From Cellvibrio sp. 79 (GTDB lineage Bacteria; Pseudomonadota; Gammaproteobacteria; Pseudomonadales; Cellvibrionaceae): a stretch of DNA of 64,000 nt. Below, piece by piece: positions 30,073 to 40,342 of this stretch. The DNA lies in assembly GCA_003056245.1 (NCBI GenBank), contig MVDH01000001.1:62001-126000 (forward strand). Reading direction: 5' to 3'. Each line of letters opens with the position of its first letter. Position 1 is the stretch's first letter. The notes under the pieces are model-generated. The model saw only the letters and a program-made list of their open reading frames with translations. It was not told the origin of the DNA and ran no database searches. Position numbers and translations under genes: made by a program.

Positions 30073-30306
30073 ATGAATAACTTTCAGATTGCATTGGCGG
30101 AATCAAAATTAAAGATAATCCTTGAAGCGCTCACCGAGCTGGAATCACGCAAAAAATCTATCTGCGAAACATCCAGTAATGAAGATGAGAAAGCTGATGT
30201 CGGCAACGAGCTGACCGAGCTGCGCCTGCTATTAAAACCCCTTAGAGAAAGGGCCATTAGAGAATATGGCTACAAGATAATAAATTTCTCGCGCGCACTT
30301 ACATAG
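30073..30306 (+). CDS. Hypothetical small protein
   Basis: 77 aa, AGGTGAAG-type RBS upstream, helical charged composition. Confidence 0.55.
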   Translation: MNNFQIALAESKLKIILEALTELESRKKSICETSSNEDEKADVGNELTELRLLLKPLRERAIREYGYKIINFSRALT

Positions 30307-30482
30307 CATAGTTTATTTGCAAAAAAGCCGGTGTAATTGCCGTTGTTGCTGTTCTCTATCTTTTGCTTACCCGGAATTTGTGGGCGAGCGCTACTCCATA
30401 TTTTAAAATTTTCCGGCTGATCTGAAACTAAAACACCACCATTCTGGTCGATTGTTAATACACATCCCGGAGAAACATATAT

Positions 30483-31280
30483 ATGTCATTGGCTTTTTCC
30501 GAGCAGGATAGAAAAGAACTGCAAGTTGCAAAAAATCTTTTGGAAAATCCTGGTGTTGCGGCAAAGATAACTAATTTTATTGGTTCCCCGATAGAAAAAG
30601 GCTTGGCTTTATTGCCGGAGAACTGGAATAAAAATATTGGTGAGGTTACGCAAAAGGCCTTACTAAAAGCCTCCGAAGCCGCCATTTTCACAATGAAAGA
30701 TATTCCCGGCGAAGCATCATCCAACATTTGGCATAAGCTTGGCGTTGCGGTGAGCGGCGGTGTAGGCGGTTTTTTTGGCATTGCAGCCCTATCAATTGAA
30801 TTACCGGTATCCACCTCGATAATGTTGCGTTCAATTGCTGATGTCGCGCGGAGCGAGGGTGAATCTATCTCGGCGATAGAAACCAAACTGGCTTGCCTGG
30901 AAGTCTTTGCATTTGGCGGTAACAGCAAATCTGATGATGGTTCAGATAGTGGTTATTATGCGGTGAGAGCAACATTGGCGAGATCTGTTGCTGCAGCGTC
31001 GGAATTCGTCGTGAACAACACATTAACCAGCGAGGGGGCGCCGTTATTAATCAAATTCATCGCCACTATCGCACAACGATTTGGAATTCAGGTAACAGAA
31101 AAGGCCGCCGCCCAAGCTGTACCGGCAATTGGTGCTGCCGGAGGAGCAATAATCAATACGATATTTATTGATCACTTTCAGGATATGGCAAGAGGGCATT
31201 TTATCGTAAGAAAACTGGAGCGCAAATACGGTAAGGAGCTGGTAGAGCGTGTGTATCTATCACTGCCTAAACTGGGATGA
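30483..31280 (+). CDS. EcsC-family protein
   Basis: 'GGVGGFFGIAALSIELPVSTSIMLRSIADVARSEGESI...KLACLEVFAFGG' EcsC pattern. Confidence 0.85.
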   Translation: MSLAFSEQDRKELQVAKNLLENPGVAAKITNFIGSPIEKGLALLPENWNKNIGEVTQKALLKASEAAIFTMKDIPGEASSNIWHKLGVAVSGGVGGFFGIAALSIELPVSTSIMLRSIADVARSEGESISAIETKLACLEVFAFGGNSKSDDGSDSGYYAVRATLARSVAAASEFVVNNTLTSEGAPLLIKFIATIAQRFGIQVTEKAAAQAVPAIGAAGGAIINTIFIDHFQDMARGHFIVRKLERKYGKELVERVYLSLPKLG

Positions 31281-31432
31281 TTTATCCACTGTAAGAAGTT
31301 TAAATGCGCTCTTTTAAGCTGTACTGCTTTCTGTTTTTTTAATATTGATTGGCTTCTGTTAAATCTGGCAAGCAACATTCATCAGCGTTTTTCATCGTTA
31401 GCGAAAATCAATGCGATTCAAACACTGCCTTA

Positions 31433-31461
31433 GCAAAAAAAACCGCCCATTCAGGGCGGTT
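31433..31461 (-). terminator. Rho-independent terminator of the GH6-GH6 gene
   Basis: Minus strand AACCGCCCTGAATGGGCGGTTTTTTTT, 20 nt past the stop codon. Confidence 0.85.
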
Positions 31462-31481
31462 ATCAAAAGCGTGAATTAAAG

Positions 31482-34400
31482 TTATTCAACAAGTTTCAAT
31501 GATCCAAATACACTCGCATCAATATACCCCTGATTGTTTTTATGCCCGGCAGTGTCCACAGATCCCATCATACTTTCACGTTGCTGGCCGCCGTCATTGT
31601 CGATGTAACTCGCAGAGAACCCCAGCTCTTTTCCGGCAGTGAGTGTGAGTGGTGTATTGGCTTGTGAATCGGAATAATCTTCACCGTAAATACGCACGCG
31701 CATTTCCCACACATGTTTATCCCCTAAGCTTACTAACCGCACATCAATGTGGTCATTCAATAATTTCGGCCCCGAGGTGGTGTAATCCACAATGTCACCG
31801 TACGTACTGATGTGATAGGCCCAGGCTGAAGTATTGTATTGGTGCTGGCCACCGTTTTTATTTTCGTCGATAAAAATTTCCACGGTGTCATCTTCCCAGT
31901 AAGCATCCAATGCGGAGCGCGTATTGTCGTAGAGGCGGTCGTCGGTAATATCAAATAACAAGTAGAGATAATTTTCATCCCATAATGCTTTGTATTGACC
32001 GCTGTAATCCTGCGCATCCGGATTGGCTTGCGTGCCCAGCCAGAAAACATTTATCGGTGTCCAGGGCGCCTGGTCCCACACTGAATCGATAGTCCCGTCA
32101 ATTTCCGGTGCAGTTTGCGCTTTGGGCGCGATGTAAGTATTGGGTTCTGCGCTAACAGAGCTTGACGAACTGGATGAGCTGGATGCTGATGATTCCACTG
32201 AGCTTGATGAACTGCTTGCAGTTTCGCCAACAATAATGTCCACCGTTTTTGTAGCGGCAATGTCAGGACCATATGCCGTTAATGTGACGGTGTAAGTGCC
32301 AGGTTCGTTGTAGGTGTGTGAGCTGATGAGGCCGGATGCATTACTGTTATCACCAAAATCCCACGCAAGATAAACCGCGTCGCTCGATTCGCGCCCATCA
32401 ACATAAACGGTATTATCCTGCAGTCGCCAATTAAATTCGGCGACCGTTATTTTGGGTTCGAACACACCGCAAGGCTGATTAAAAGTAGCTTGTTGTGTAT
32501 CCGCCAGTTCGCCATCAAAAACTGTCAGCGTAACCGTGCGTGCTGTAGCAATTGATGTTGCCGATTCGCAATCGTTAAAAACTTGCGTGCTATCACCGGG
32601 CGCATCGCCATTTCCAAAATCCCACAAAAAAGACAGCGAATCGCCATCAACATCGAACGATGTTGAACCGAACGCGACAATGTTCAAACCGCTACGCGCA
32701 ACGCTCAATCGTGCAATCGGCGCGTTATTTTCGGTAGCCGTTTGCGCTTCAATAATTTCACTGGTGCTGGTGGAATTTATCCCATCAGAAACCGTGAGCG
32801 TTACTGTGTAATTGCCGCTGGCCGCATAGGTGTGCCACGCCTCGGGATACTGGATAGTGCTGCCATCACCGAAATCAATCACGTAAGTGAGGTTATCGTT
32901 TTCTGCATCGGTCGACGCGCGACCATTTACGTGAATGGTCGAACCGGTTGCGGTTATCGCCACATTTGCAATAGGCGGTTCATTCGCATTGCTCGATGAA
33001 CTTTGTTCAGATGAAGATACAGAGCTTTCTACCGAACTTGAACTTTCTACCGAGCTGGAGCTTTCCACCGAACTGGATATATCAACACTTGAAGCTACAG
33101 AGCTTGAAGTTTCAACACTCGATTCTTCCGAGCTTGATTCTGAACTCACCACAACCGAACTACTAGATTCAGCTTCCACACTTGATGATGAGCTGGAAGA
33201 ACTTGAAGGCGGAACATCATCCAATGCCGGATACGCATTTTGTACCAGCAACTGGAATGCTTCGGGGAACCAGCGGCCAGCAACCGGAGCATTGGCTAAT
33301 GAACCAGTTGCAACACTGCCATTATTTCCTTCACTGCGCGTGTAAGTCGGATCGCACATGCGATCAAAACCTTTGGCGGGATCGAGCGGATCAAAAGACA
33401 ATTCCAGCGATGAAGCGCCATCCGATTCACCCGGCGGTTTCACCCACACATACGCATCAATGCCCGGTGCCGGAGTTGCTTGCGGACGCTCGCCGATTCC
33501 ACCCGGTTGGTTACACCAGTTACCGCGATGGTGGCGGCGATCTACACGCGACTCATCAATAAAGGTATCCAGCACTGTGCTTGTCGATTGCGCCGTCGGA
33601 CGATTCGCGCCGCCCCAGCCATTGCGTGAAGTATCCACCAGCATACCGATGCTGCTTGGGAAACCCGCAGCAATCATGCGCGTGCGCCAGGCTTGCACAA
33701 AGGCGACTTCACTGAAATACGGATTCCATTCATAGAACTTCGCTTGACGTACTTGCGTGCCGCCACCGCTGCCGGGGAACGCACTGTTCGCGAGTGAATC
33801 CAGGAATGGTTCATGAACCGGTGTGTAGCCCGCGGTGTTGGAAACAAAACCGGCGATAGAACGCACACCGTTAGTTGTTCCTTTAATCGCATCGCCAATT
33901 AATGTAATAGCCTTGCCGAAATTATCGTCCCAACCCAGCCAACCGGAATGACCGATATCGACGTAGCTGTACACATTGGGAATTTGCGACAATTTATTTA
34001 ATGTGTAACGCGTGTTCGCAACATAACCATCGGTTGCATCGGTGGCCAATTGGCAATCGGCATCGCTCAAATTGGTGACGAGGTTGGGCAACGAATCCGG
34101 TTCAATAATCGCAACGATACGCAAATTCCGATATTTACTATCGGAAAAAATTTCCGCGATCACATCAATATATTCAGTGCGATAACGCAGCGTGCCTTCA
34201 GGTCCTTGCGTTAATTCACCGTTTGATGCGAGCGCATGGCAATCGCGATTGGGTAAGTCGTAAACCACAATCTGGATTAAATTAGCGTTTTGTTGCAGCG
34301 CTGCATCAAGGTGATCGCGCAAACCAAAACCATCGGCGGGATCAATCGCACCAATGCGATCCATCCACACCGCCGTATTAAAACGCGCAACTTTATCGCC

Positions 34401-36608
34401 ACCAATTTCTGCACGCGCTTTACCGGACCACACCGGGTCTACGTACCAACGCGCGCCGACGAATGGATTATCCAATGGGTGATCGTCGATTGGGTCGTCG
34501 GAGCTGAAACTGCTCGAACTGCTTGACGATAACGCAATACTGGATGGAGCGGAACTTGACGGTACTGAGCTGATAACAGGTTCCGAGCTTGAAGTTTCCG
34601 AACTGGATTGCGCTGAACTTGATGGCTCGGAACTCACCACAACTGAACTGCTCGATTCCGCTTCCACGCTTGATGATGAGCTGGAAGAACTCGAAGGCGG
34701 AACATCATCCAGTGCCGGATACGCATTTTGCACCAGCAACTGGAATGCTTCGGGGAACCAGCGGCCAGCAACCGGAGCATTGGCTAATGAACCAGTTGCA
34801 ACATTGCCATTATTCCCTTCGCTGCGCGTGTAAGTTGGGTCGCACATGCGATCAAACCCTTTGGCCGGATCGAGTGGATCAAAAGACAATTCCAGCGATG
34901 AAGCGCCATCTGATTCACCCGGCGGTTTCACCCACACATATGCATCAATACCCGGTGCCGGAGTTGCTTGCGGACGCTCGCCGATTCCACCCGGTTGGTT
35001 ACACCAGTTACCGCGATGGTGGCGGCGATCTACGCGCGACTGATCAATAAATGTATCCAGTACTGTGCTTGTCGATTGCGCCGTCGGACGGTTTGCTCCT
35101 CCCCAGCCATTGCGTGAAGTATCCACCAGCATACCGATGCTGCTTGGGAAACCCGCAGCGATCATGCGTGTGCGCCACGCCTGCACAAAGGCGACTTCAC
35201 TGAAATACGGATTCCATTCATAAAATTTCGCTTGACGAACTTGCGTGCCGCCACCGCTACCGGGGAACGCACTGTTCGCGAGTGAATCTAGGAATGGTTC
35301 GTGAACCGGTGTGTAGCCCGCGGTGTTGGAAACAAAACCGGCGATAGAACGCACACCGTTAGTGGTTCCTTTAATCGCATCGCCAATTAATGTAATAGCC
35401 TTGCCGAAATTATCGTCCCAACCCAGCCAACCGGAATGACCGATATCAACGTAGCTGTACACATTGGGAATTTGCGACAATTTATTTAATGTGTAACGCG
35501 TGTTCGCAACATAACCATCGGTTGCATCGGTTGCCAATTGGCAATCGGCATCGCTCAAATTGGTGACGAGGTTTGGCAACGAATCCGGTTCAATAATCGC
35601 AACGATACGCAAATTCCGGTATTTGCTGTCAGAAAAAATTTCCGCAATCACATCAATATATTCGGTGCGATAACGGAGCGTGCCTTCAGGTCCTTGCGTT
35701 AATTCACCATTCGATGCGAGCGCGTGGCAATCGCGATTGGGTAAGTCGTAAACCACAATCTGGATTAAATTAGCGTTCTGTTGCAACGCCGCATCGAGGT
35801 GATCACGCAAACCAAAACCATCGGCGGGGTCAATTGCGCCGATACGATCCATCCACACCGCCGTATTAAAACGCGCAACTTTATCGCCACCAATTTCTGC
35901 ACGTGCTTTACCGGACCACACCGGGTCTACATACCAGCGTGCACCGACGAATGGATTATCCAATGGGTGATCGTCAATTGCGCCGTCGGAGCTGATGCTG
36001 CTGGCAATACTTGATGATGACGGAACTGATGAGCTTGAGGATTCAATTGCAATTGAAGATTCACTATTTGAACTGCTGGAAATAATCAGTTCTGACGAAC
36101 TGCTGCTCGATTCAATTGAACTATTTGATTCAACGGAACTTGATTCAACGGAACTGGAATCTACCGAGCTGCTTGTTTCAATCGAACTTTCAACACTGCT
36201 ACTCTCACTTGATGTTGAATTGCTGCATATAGCGCCGGTCACCGTCGGGCGCTGTGCAGGGCTACCAGCGGTTCCCTTATTTCCTTGCACACCAAATTCA
36301 ATCGTTTGCCCCGGATTAATCCGGTCATTCCAACCGACTCCTGTCGCAGTGTAAGGATTACTCCCGGAAATATTGGCATTCCAACCACCGGTGCGTGTCG
36401 TGCTATCGGTGTAACTCCAGCTTACAGACCAGCCATTAATTGCTGTGCTGGCGTCATTGGTTATGCGCACGGCGGCGACAAAACCGTTACCCCATTCATT
36501 CTGGATAACATAGTCGCAACGGGCTGCATGGCTGGATACAGAATGTAATGCCAGCATTCCTATAAGTGTGGCGGCAGAGCGCCGTAGAAAAATAGATGAG
36601 ATTTTCAT
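31482..36608 (-). CDS. Multimodular secreted cellulase: CBM2 - Ser linker - GH6 - Ser linker - GH6 - Ser linker - three PKD - Ser linker - CBM9-like
   Basis: CBM2 '[22 protein letters not shown]'; two near-identical GH6 domains '[25 protein letters not shown]...[16 protein letters not shown]'; PKD '[35 protein letters not shown]'; CBM9-like C-terminus. Confidence 0.94.
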   Translation of the reverse strand: MKISSIFLRRSAATLIGMLALHSVSSHAARCDYVIQNEWGNGFVAAVRITNDASTAINGWSVSWSYTDSTTRTGGWNANISGSNPYTATGVGWNDRINPGQTIEFGVQGNKGTAGSPAQRPTVTGAICSNSTSSESSSVESSIETSSSVDSSSVESSSVESNSSIESSSSSSELIISSSSNSESSIAIESSSSSVPSSSSIASSISSDGAIDDHPLDNPFVGARWYVDPVWSGKARAEIGGDKVARFNTAVWMDRIGAIDPADGFGLRDHLDAALQQNANLIQIVVYDLPNRDCHALASNGELTQGPEGTLRYRTEYIDVIAEIFSDSKYRNLRIVAIIEPDSLPNLVTNLSDADCQLATDATDGYVANTRYTLNKLSQIPNVYSYVDIGHSGWLGWDDNFGKAITLIGDAIKGTTNGVRSIAGFVSNTAGYTPVHEPFLDSLANSAFPGSGGGTQVRQAKFYEWNPYFSEVAFVQAWRTRMIAAGFPSSIGMLVDTSRNGWGGANRPTAQSTSTVLDTFIDQSRVDRRHHRGNWCNQPGGIGERPQATPAPGIDAYVWVKPPGESDGASSLELSFDPLDPAKGFDRMCDPTYTRSEGNNGNVATGSLANAPVAGRWFPEAFQLLVQNAYPALDDVPPSSSSSSSSSVEAESSSSVVVSSEPSSSAQSSSETSSSEPVISSVPSSSAPSSIALSSSSSSSFSSDDPIDDHPLDNPFVGARWYVDPVWSGKARAEIGGDKVARFNTAVWMDRIGAIDPADGFGLRDHLDAALQQNANLIQIVVYDLPNRDCHALASNGELTQGPEGTLRYRTEYIDVIAEIFSDSKYRNLRIVAIIEPDSLPNLVTNLSDADCQLATDATDGYVANTRYTLNKLSQIPNVYSYVDIGHSGWLGWDDNFGKAITLIGDAIKGTTNGVRSIAGFVSNTAGYTPVHEPFLDSLANSAFPGSGGGTQVRQAKFYEWNPYFSEVAFVQAWRTRMIAAGFPSSIGMLVDTSRNGWGGANRPTAQSTSTVLDTFIDESRVDRRHHRGNWCNQPGGIGERPQATPAPGIDAYVWVKPPGESDGASSLELSFDPLDPAKGFDRMCDPTYTRSEGNNGSVATGSLANAPVAGRWFPEAFQLLVQNAYPALDDVPPSSSSSSSSSVEAESSSSVVVSSESSSEESSVETSSSVASSVDISSSVESSSSVESSSSVESSVSSSEQSSSSNANEPPIANVAITATGSTIHVNGRASTDAENDNLTYVIDFGDGSTIQYPEAWHTYAASGNYTVTLTVSDGINSTSTSEIIEAQTATENNAPIARLSVARSGLNIVAFGSTSFDVDGDSLSFLWDFGNGDAPGDSTQVFNDCESATSIATARTVTLTVFDGELADTQQATFNQPCGVFEPKITVAEFNWRLQDNTVYVDGRESSDAVYLAWDFGDNSNASGLISSHTYNEPGTYTVTLTAYGPDIAATKTVDIIVGETASSSSSSVESSASSSSSSSSSVSAEPNTYIAPKAQTAPEIDGTIDSVWDQAPWTPINVFWLGTQANPDAQDYSGQYKALWDENYLYLLFDITDDRLYDNTRSALDAYWEDDTVEIFIDENKNGGQHQYNTSAWAYHISTYGDIVDYTTSGPKLLNDHIDVRLVSLGDKHVWEMRVRIYGEDYSDSQANTPLTLTAGKELGFSASYIDNDGGQQRESMMGSVDTAGHKNNQGYIDASVFGSLKLVE
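33142..34507 (-). repeat. GH6 domain duplication, copy B (offset 1488 bp from copy A)
   Basis: Aligned by eye at both ends to 34630..35995 with identical 1488-bp offset; protein nearly identical, with scattered synonymous differences. Confidence 0.93.
34630..35995 (-). repeat. GH6 domain duplication, copy A
   Basis: See copy B. Confidence 0.93.
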
Positions 36609-36715
36609 TATTCCCTCGATAAAAAAATTGAGTCAATCGGAGCTGCAATTTCGCAAAAATGCATCGTGAGATATATGCGGAGCCGGATTATCAACGTCGA
36701 GGAAAAATAAAAAAT

Positions 36716-36739
36716 GGTATTAGATCAAGTTAATGGAAA
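36716..36739 (-). promoter_or_regulatory. Conserved upstream motif shared by the two GH6 genes (copy B)
   Basis: GGTATTAGATCAAGTTAATGGAAA; see 29562..29585. Confidence 0.5.
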
Positions 36740-37348
36740 TGTGAAAAAAATAAATTGCATCTAAATAATTAAAAAAATGATTATTAATTTTCTCTACCAA
36801 AAATTTATCAATAAATATGGTTGATTGGTGTTTTTAATCAATGCCAATCATTTTGTTTCAATAACTAACAGTAAATTTAGGCGAAAATAATAATGCAATT
36901 TTTTGAAGATAGATTACCAGTGAGTGCATCTTGAGTTGAAATAAAACAGCAACAGCAGTGGCCTTCTTTTTATAGGTGGAATTTTTTTAATAATTTCGGT
37001 TCGCCCGAAAGTCGACTTCGATAGTTACCAAACCAGTAAGTAATGTTATCTGAGTATGCAGGCACACGCTGAACGCCGCACGGAAAAATGCGCAAGAATA
37101 TTAAGAAAAAAGTAAAGATGATTGCGTATGCGCAGGAGACGTTTGGAAACAGAGCTAACTATTAGGTTGCGAATAGCCTCAACCAAGTCAGATTTTAGAT
37201 TCGCGGATAGCGATAAGCGGGCGCTGTTCAATAGCGCTCAACAATTAGTAAATTATTTTAAAAATATATAAAAAATATCTTCGTTATTAGAAAGTCAGCT
37301 TTTCTTGCTAGTAGTGGATTATCAGGTAAATGCTGAATTAATTTTCAA

Positions 37349-37531
37349 TCAAACCATAAACTCTTCTGTAAGATAGTGATTCGGTCTACGGTTACTTCTA
37401 AGGAAATTGGCACTGCGGCGACTTGCATCTCCTGCGTCATCCCCATCGCGTTTGAAATGTTTTCCGTTTCTACCAAAAAGCTTTGCCGATCTGGATTTAC
37501 CTTGCGATTTTTCTCTTTGTGTTCTGGACAT
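37349..37531 (-). CDS. Possible small basic protein
   Basis: 60 aa 'MSRTQREKSQGKSRSAKLFGRNGKHFKRDGDDAGDASRRSANFLRSNRRPNHYLTEEFMV'; composition looks protein-like but there is no strong RBS. Confidence 0.3.
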   Translation of the reverse strand: MSRTQREKSQGKSRSAKLFGRNGKHFKRDGDDAGDASRRSANFLRSNRRPNHYLTEEFMV

Positions 37532-37933
37532 GACTTACATCTCAATCTCTGTGATTATGATTTTTTGAATATTGCAATAACGGGGCCAGTTATCTTTTGG
37601 GTTGTAGGCGCATGATTTTATTGGGAAAAATATGCGTGGGAAAAGCTCTTGCTTAATCGTTTGAATTATTTGCAGGATTGGGAGCCATTACCTGGAAAGT
37701 TTTACATTTCTTATGTGGTTATGCATTTTTGTTTATTAGCCAATGCCATTTTTATCTATGTCTGGCAGTGCTCACTTCCACGTTAAGTTTTGTTTATTGC
37801 TTTTTTTGACGCCTGAATTTTAATAGGTGATGGTGATAAGTTCTTGCCAAGCGTATATGGTTGAATGGCATCTTTTTTGTATATCTTTTTTCTATAAATA
37901 AACATTCAGCGGCTTAAAAACGGGAACTTTATT

Positions 37934-38680
37934 ATGAATGCAAAGAAATTATTCTTCTCTGCTTGTTCGGGTCTAATGCTGGCGCTTCCATTAAGTGCAC
38001 AGGCGGTCATCGTTGATGGTACATTTAAAGCAACGGTGATTGGTTCCGAGGCAACGGAAAACCTGTGGGGTGATATTTACGGTGATACGATATCGGGAAC
38101 ATTTTCTTACAAAACAGATACGTTTGACTCAAGCCTTGCCGACAACGAAAGCCACACCAGATATTTCAACGGTCGTAACAATTTTGTTTACCTGACTTTT
38201 AATATCGCCGGGCAAATTTTCGATATTTCCCGTGATTACGCCCAATCACTTGAGCTCGAGACGTCAACCGATGTAGTGGAACTGCGTGATGGCAATTTCG
38301 GAACACCGGGCAATAAACACGATTATTTTCACTTATTGGATATCGTTTATCTTGGTTCGGAAAACACGGGGTATGTGCACACCATGGGCGAAATCCATTT
38401 CTTCGATAACGTTGCGAATGTAATTAATGGCACAGGTCTTGAGCAAGAGTTCAAATGGGTGAGTACTGGTACCAACGACTCTGGCGGTTATGGTACGTTT
38501 CAGTACACCAGAGGCGTGAATGCGTCCTATGCGGCAGCTTATGTTTCTTTGGATATTACAGAAGTCACCGCATCAATACGCAGGGCGGTGCCAGAGCCTG
38601 CGCCTTTATTATTGCTAGGTACTACACTATTGGGATTTGCGGTGCGCTCACGTAAAAATTTCCTGAAATCGAATAAATAA
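37934..38680 (+). CDS. PEP-CTERM sorting-domain exported protein
   Basis: Signal peptide and C-terminal 'VPEPAPLLLLGTTLLGFAVRSRKN' (PEP motif, TM, basic tail). Confidence 0.88.
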   Translation: MNAKKLFFSACSGLMLALPLSAQAVIVDGTFKATVIGSEATENLWGDIYGDTISGTFSYKTDTFDSSLADNESHTRYFNGRNNFVYLTFNIAGQIFDISRDYAQSLELETSTDVVELRDGNFGTPGNKHDYFHLLDIVYLGSENTGYVHTMGEIHFFDNVANVINGTGLEQEFKWVSTGTNDSGGYGTFQYTRGVNASYAAAYVSLDITEVTASIRRAVPEPAPLLLLGTTLLGFAVRSRKNFLKSNK

Positions 38681-38763
38681 AACTCTCTGCGCAGATAACG
38701 TTGTTCTCTGCGCAGAATTTTTAATAGATTATTTACCTCCAAAAAAATAATTTTTTTACAGGA

Positions 38764-39489
38764 TTAATCGATTGGCTTACCAAACTCTTCAATCACCTGG
38801 GTTAACGGAACATGACCGTGGAACGCCCCTGAACCTTCTGGTGTCTCCCCTCGTTCAATTGCAGTAGCAAATTGCACTGCCGGAGTTGTTTCAAGCGTAC
38901 GCCGTAATTTTTCAATTTTTGGCCACCTCGAAGAGTTTTCTACCTCGTGGAAATCAAGCCACCGCGCCACACCGATAAAAACAGCATCGGCAAGTGATGG
39001 TTTGTTACCAATAAGAAATTCAGTAGTCCCAATTTGCTCTTCAAGGCGATCGTGACGTTCGATCACGCTTTCGCGTCCATACTTGCGCAAAATTTCCAGC
39101 GTAAGTGGATCAGGTGATTCCATTTCAAGTGCTGTCCATAGAGGGCTAAATGCGCCGGTAAAGCCAGTGTTGAGGAATGCCATTATTTGATGCATTCGAT
39201 CAGCATCATAAGTTATTGGAGAAAAACTTATGCGGCGTTCTTTATCGCGTGCTTCTAACCATAATGCGATAGCCATAGTCTCGGTTAACAGCTGCCCCTC
39301 ATCTGTTATCAACGCTGGCGTTTCCAGTCGGCGGTTAATGCGTGCGTACGCATTATTTTTCATTTCAGATAACATGTCTACGCGGCATAACATATAAGGT
39401 TGACCTAACCATTCCAGTGCAGACACAAGGCCCATCGAACTACCCAGTGGATGGCCGTATACTAATATTGGTTTCATTTTTTTCTCCAC
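38764..39489 (-). CDS. Glutathione S-transferase family protein
   Basis: Thioredoxin-like N-terminus, 'RRLETPALITDEGQLLTETMAIALWLEA', C-terminal helical GST domain. Confidence 0.85.
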   Translation of the reverse strand: MEKKMKPILVYGHPLGSSMGLVSALEWLGQPYMLCRVDMLSEMKNNAYARINRRLETPALITDEGQLLTETMAIALWLEARDKERRISFSPITYDADRMHQIMAFLNTGFTGAFSPLWTALEMESPDPLTLEILRKYGRESVIERHDRLEEQIGTTEFLIGNKPSLADAVFIGVARWLDFHEVENSSRWPKIEKLRRTLETTPAVQFATAIERGETPEGSGAFHGHVPLTQVIEEFGKPID

Positions 39490-39591
39490 AATTAAGTAAA
39501 GGATGTTACATAGCGAAGCTTGACGTTACGCTGCTCACGGGCAGCTGTAAATTACGCACATTTTTGTAACCATGATATTTGGAAAAGTTGT

Positions 39592-39960
39592 ATGAAAAAT
39601 ACAGTCTCGTTTTGTCCGATTGAAGAAGCAATGCTGGTACTCAGTGGGCGTTGGCCCGCACTGCTACTTTATTATCTAAAAGATGGTGCCAAACGCTTTA
39701 GTGATTTGCAGCGCGACAACCCGAGCGTTTCGCACCGTATTCTCACATTGGAATTGCGAAAGCTTGAGCACGCGGGAATTGTGTTGCGCACGCCTTATGA
39801 GGGGTATCCGTTGCGTGTTGATTATTCCCTGACCCCATTCGGATTAAAATTGATTCCATTGATTGATGCGATAGGTGATTGGTGGGAAGAGGGAATGAAA
39901 TCGTTAGAGAAAGACATTAGCGATGGTGAGGGAGAGCTATCCAGGAAAAGTAGTTTGTGA
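39592..39960 (+). CDS. HxlR-family winged-helix transcriptional regulator
   Basis: 'CPIEEAMLVLSGRWPALLLYYLKDGAKRFSDLQRDNPSVSHRILTLELRKLEHAGIVLR'. Confidence 0.9.
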   Translation: MKNTVSFCPIEEAMLVLSGRWPALLLYYLKDGAKRFSDLQRDNPSVSHRILTLELRKLEHAGIVLRTPYEGYPLRVDYSLTPFGLKLIPLIDAIGDWWEEGMKSLEKDISDGEGELSRKSSL

Positions 39961-40026
39961 GACACTTTTGGCGCGGTGTTTGTCCCACAATTTAATTCAC
40001 GAACTACTTGGAAAAAGGATCTGTTT

Positions 40027-40338
40027 ATGATTTCAAAAGTAAAATTATCAACTGGATTATTATTGGTTGCATTAACTCAATCTCATGCCTATGCAGACAT
40101 CTCCGTGAACGGCTTGCCACTTAACGGTCTTCAGCTAAATGGCTTGGAACTTAATGGTCTACCACTGAATGGATTGAACATTAATGGTCTGCCACTCAAT
40201 GGATTGAACTATAACGGCGCCAGGCTAAATGGTCTGGACCTGAATGGTATGAAAACGCTTAATAACGTTGAAACAAGCGTGGAAAGCGTTACAGTAAATC
40301 CATTGGTTAGCCTGGCTGACGAATCCTTGGCTAAATAA
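40027..40338 (+). CDS. Secreted LxLNG pentapeptide-like repeat protein
   Basis: Probable ATG 40027 ([23 protein letters not shown] signal peptide) then consecutive pentads [45 protein letters not shown]. Confidence 0.75.
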   Translation: MISKVKLSTGLLLVALTQSHAYADISVNGLPLNGLQLNGLELNGLPLNGLNINGLPLNGLNYNGARLNGLDLNGMKTLNNVETSVESVTVNPLVSLADESLAK

Positions 40339-40342
40339 TTTT

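Noticed and set aside
34589-35050. Paired antisense ORFs with near-identical sequence (34589..35050 and 33182..33562; 34846..35043 and 33358..33735)
   Set aside because: Their similarity only reflects the GH6 domain duplication on the opposite strand; no RBS.
37613-37615. In-frame TGA as possible selenocysteine codon
   Set aside because: No SECIS-like hairpin recognised and no family homology; simple stop, decay or chance frame is more likely.
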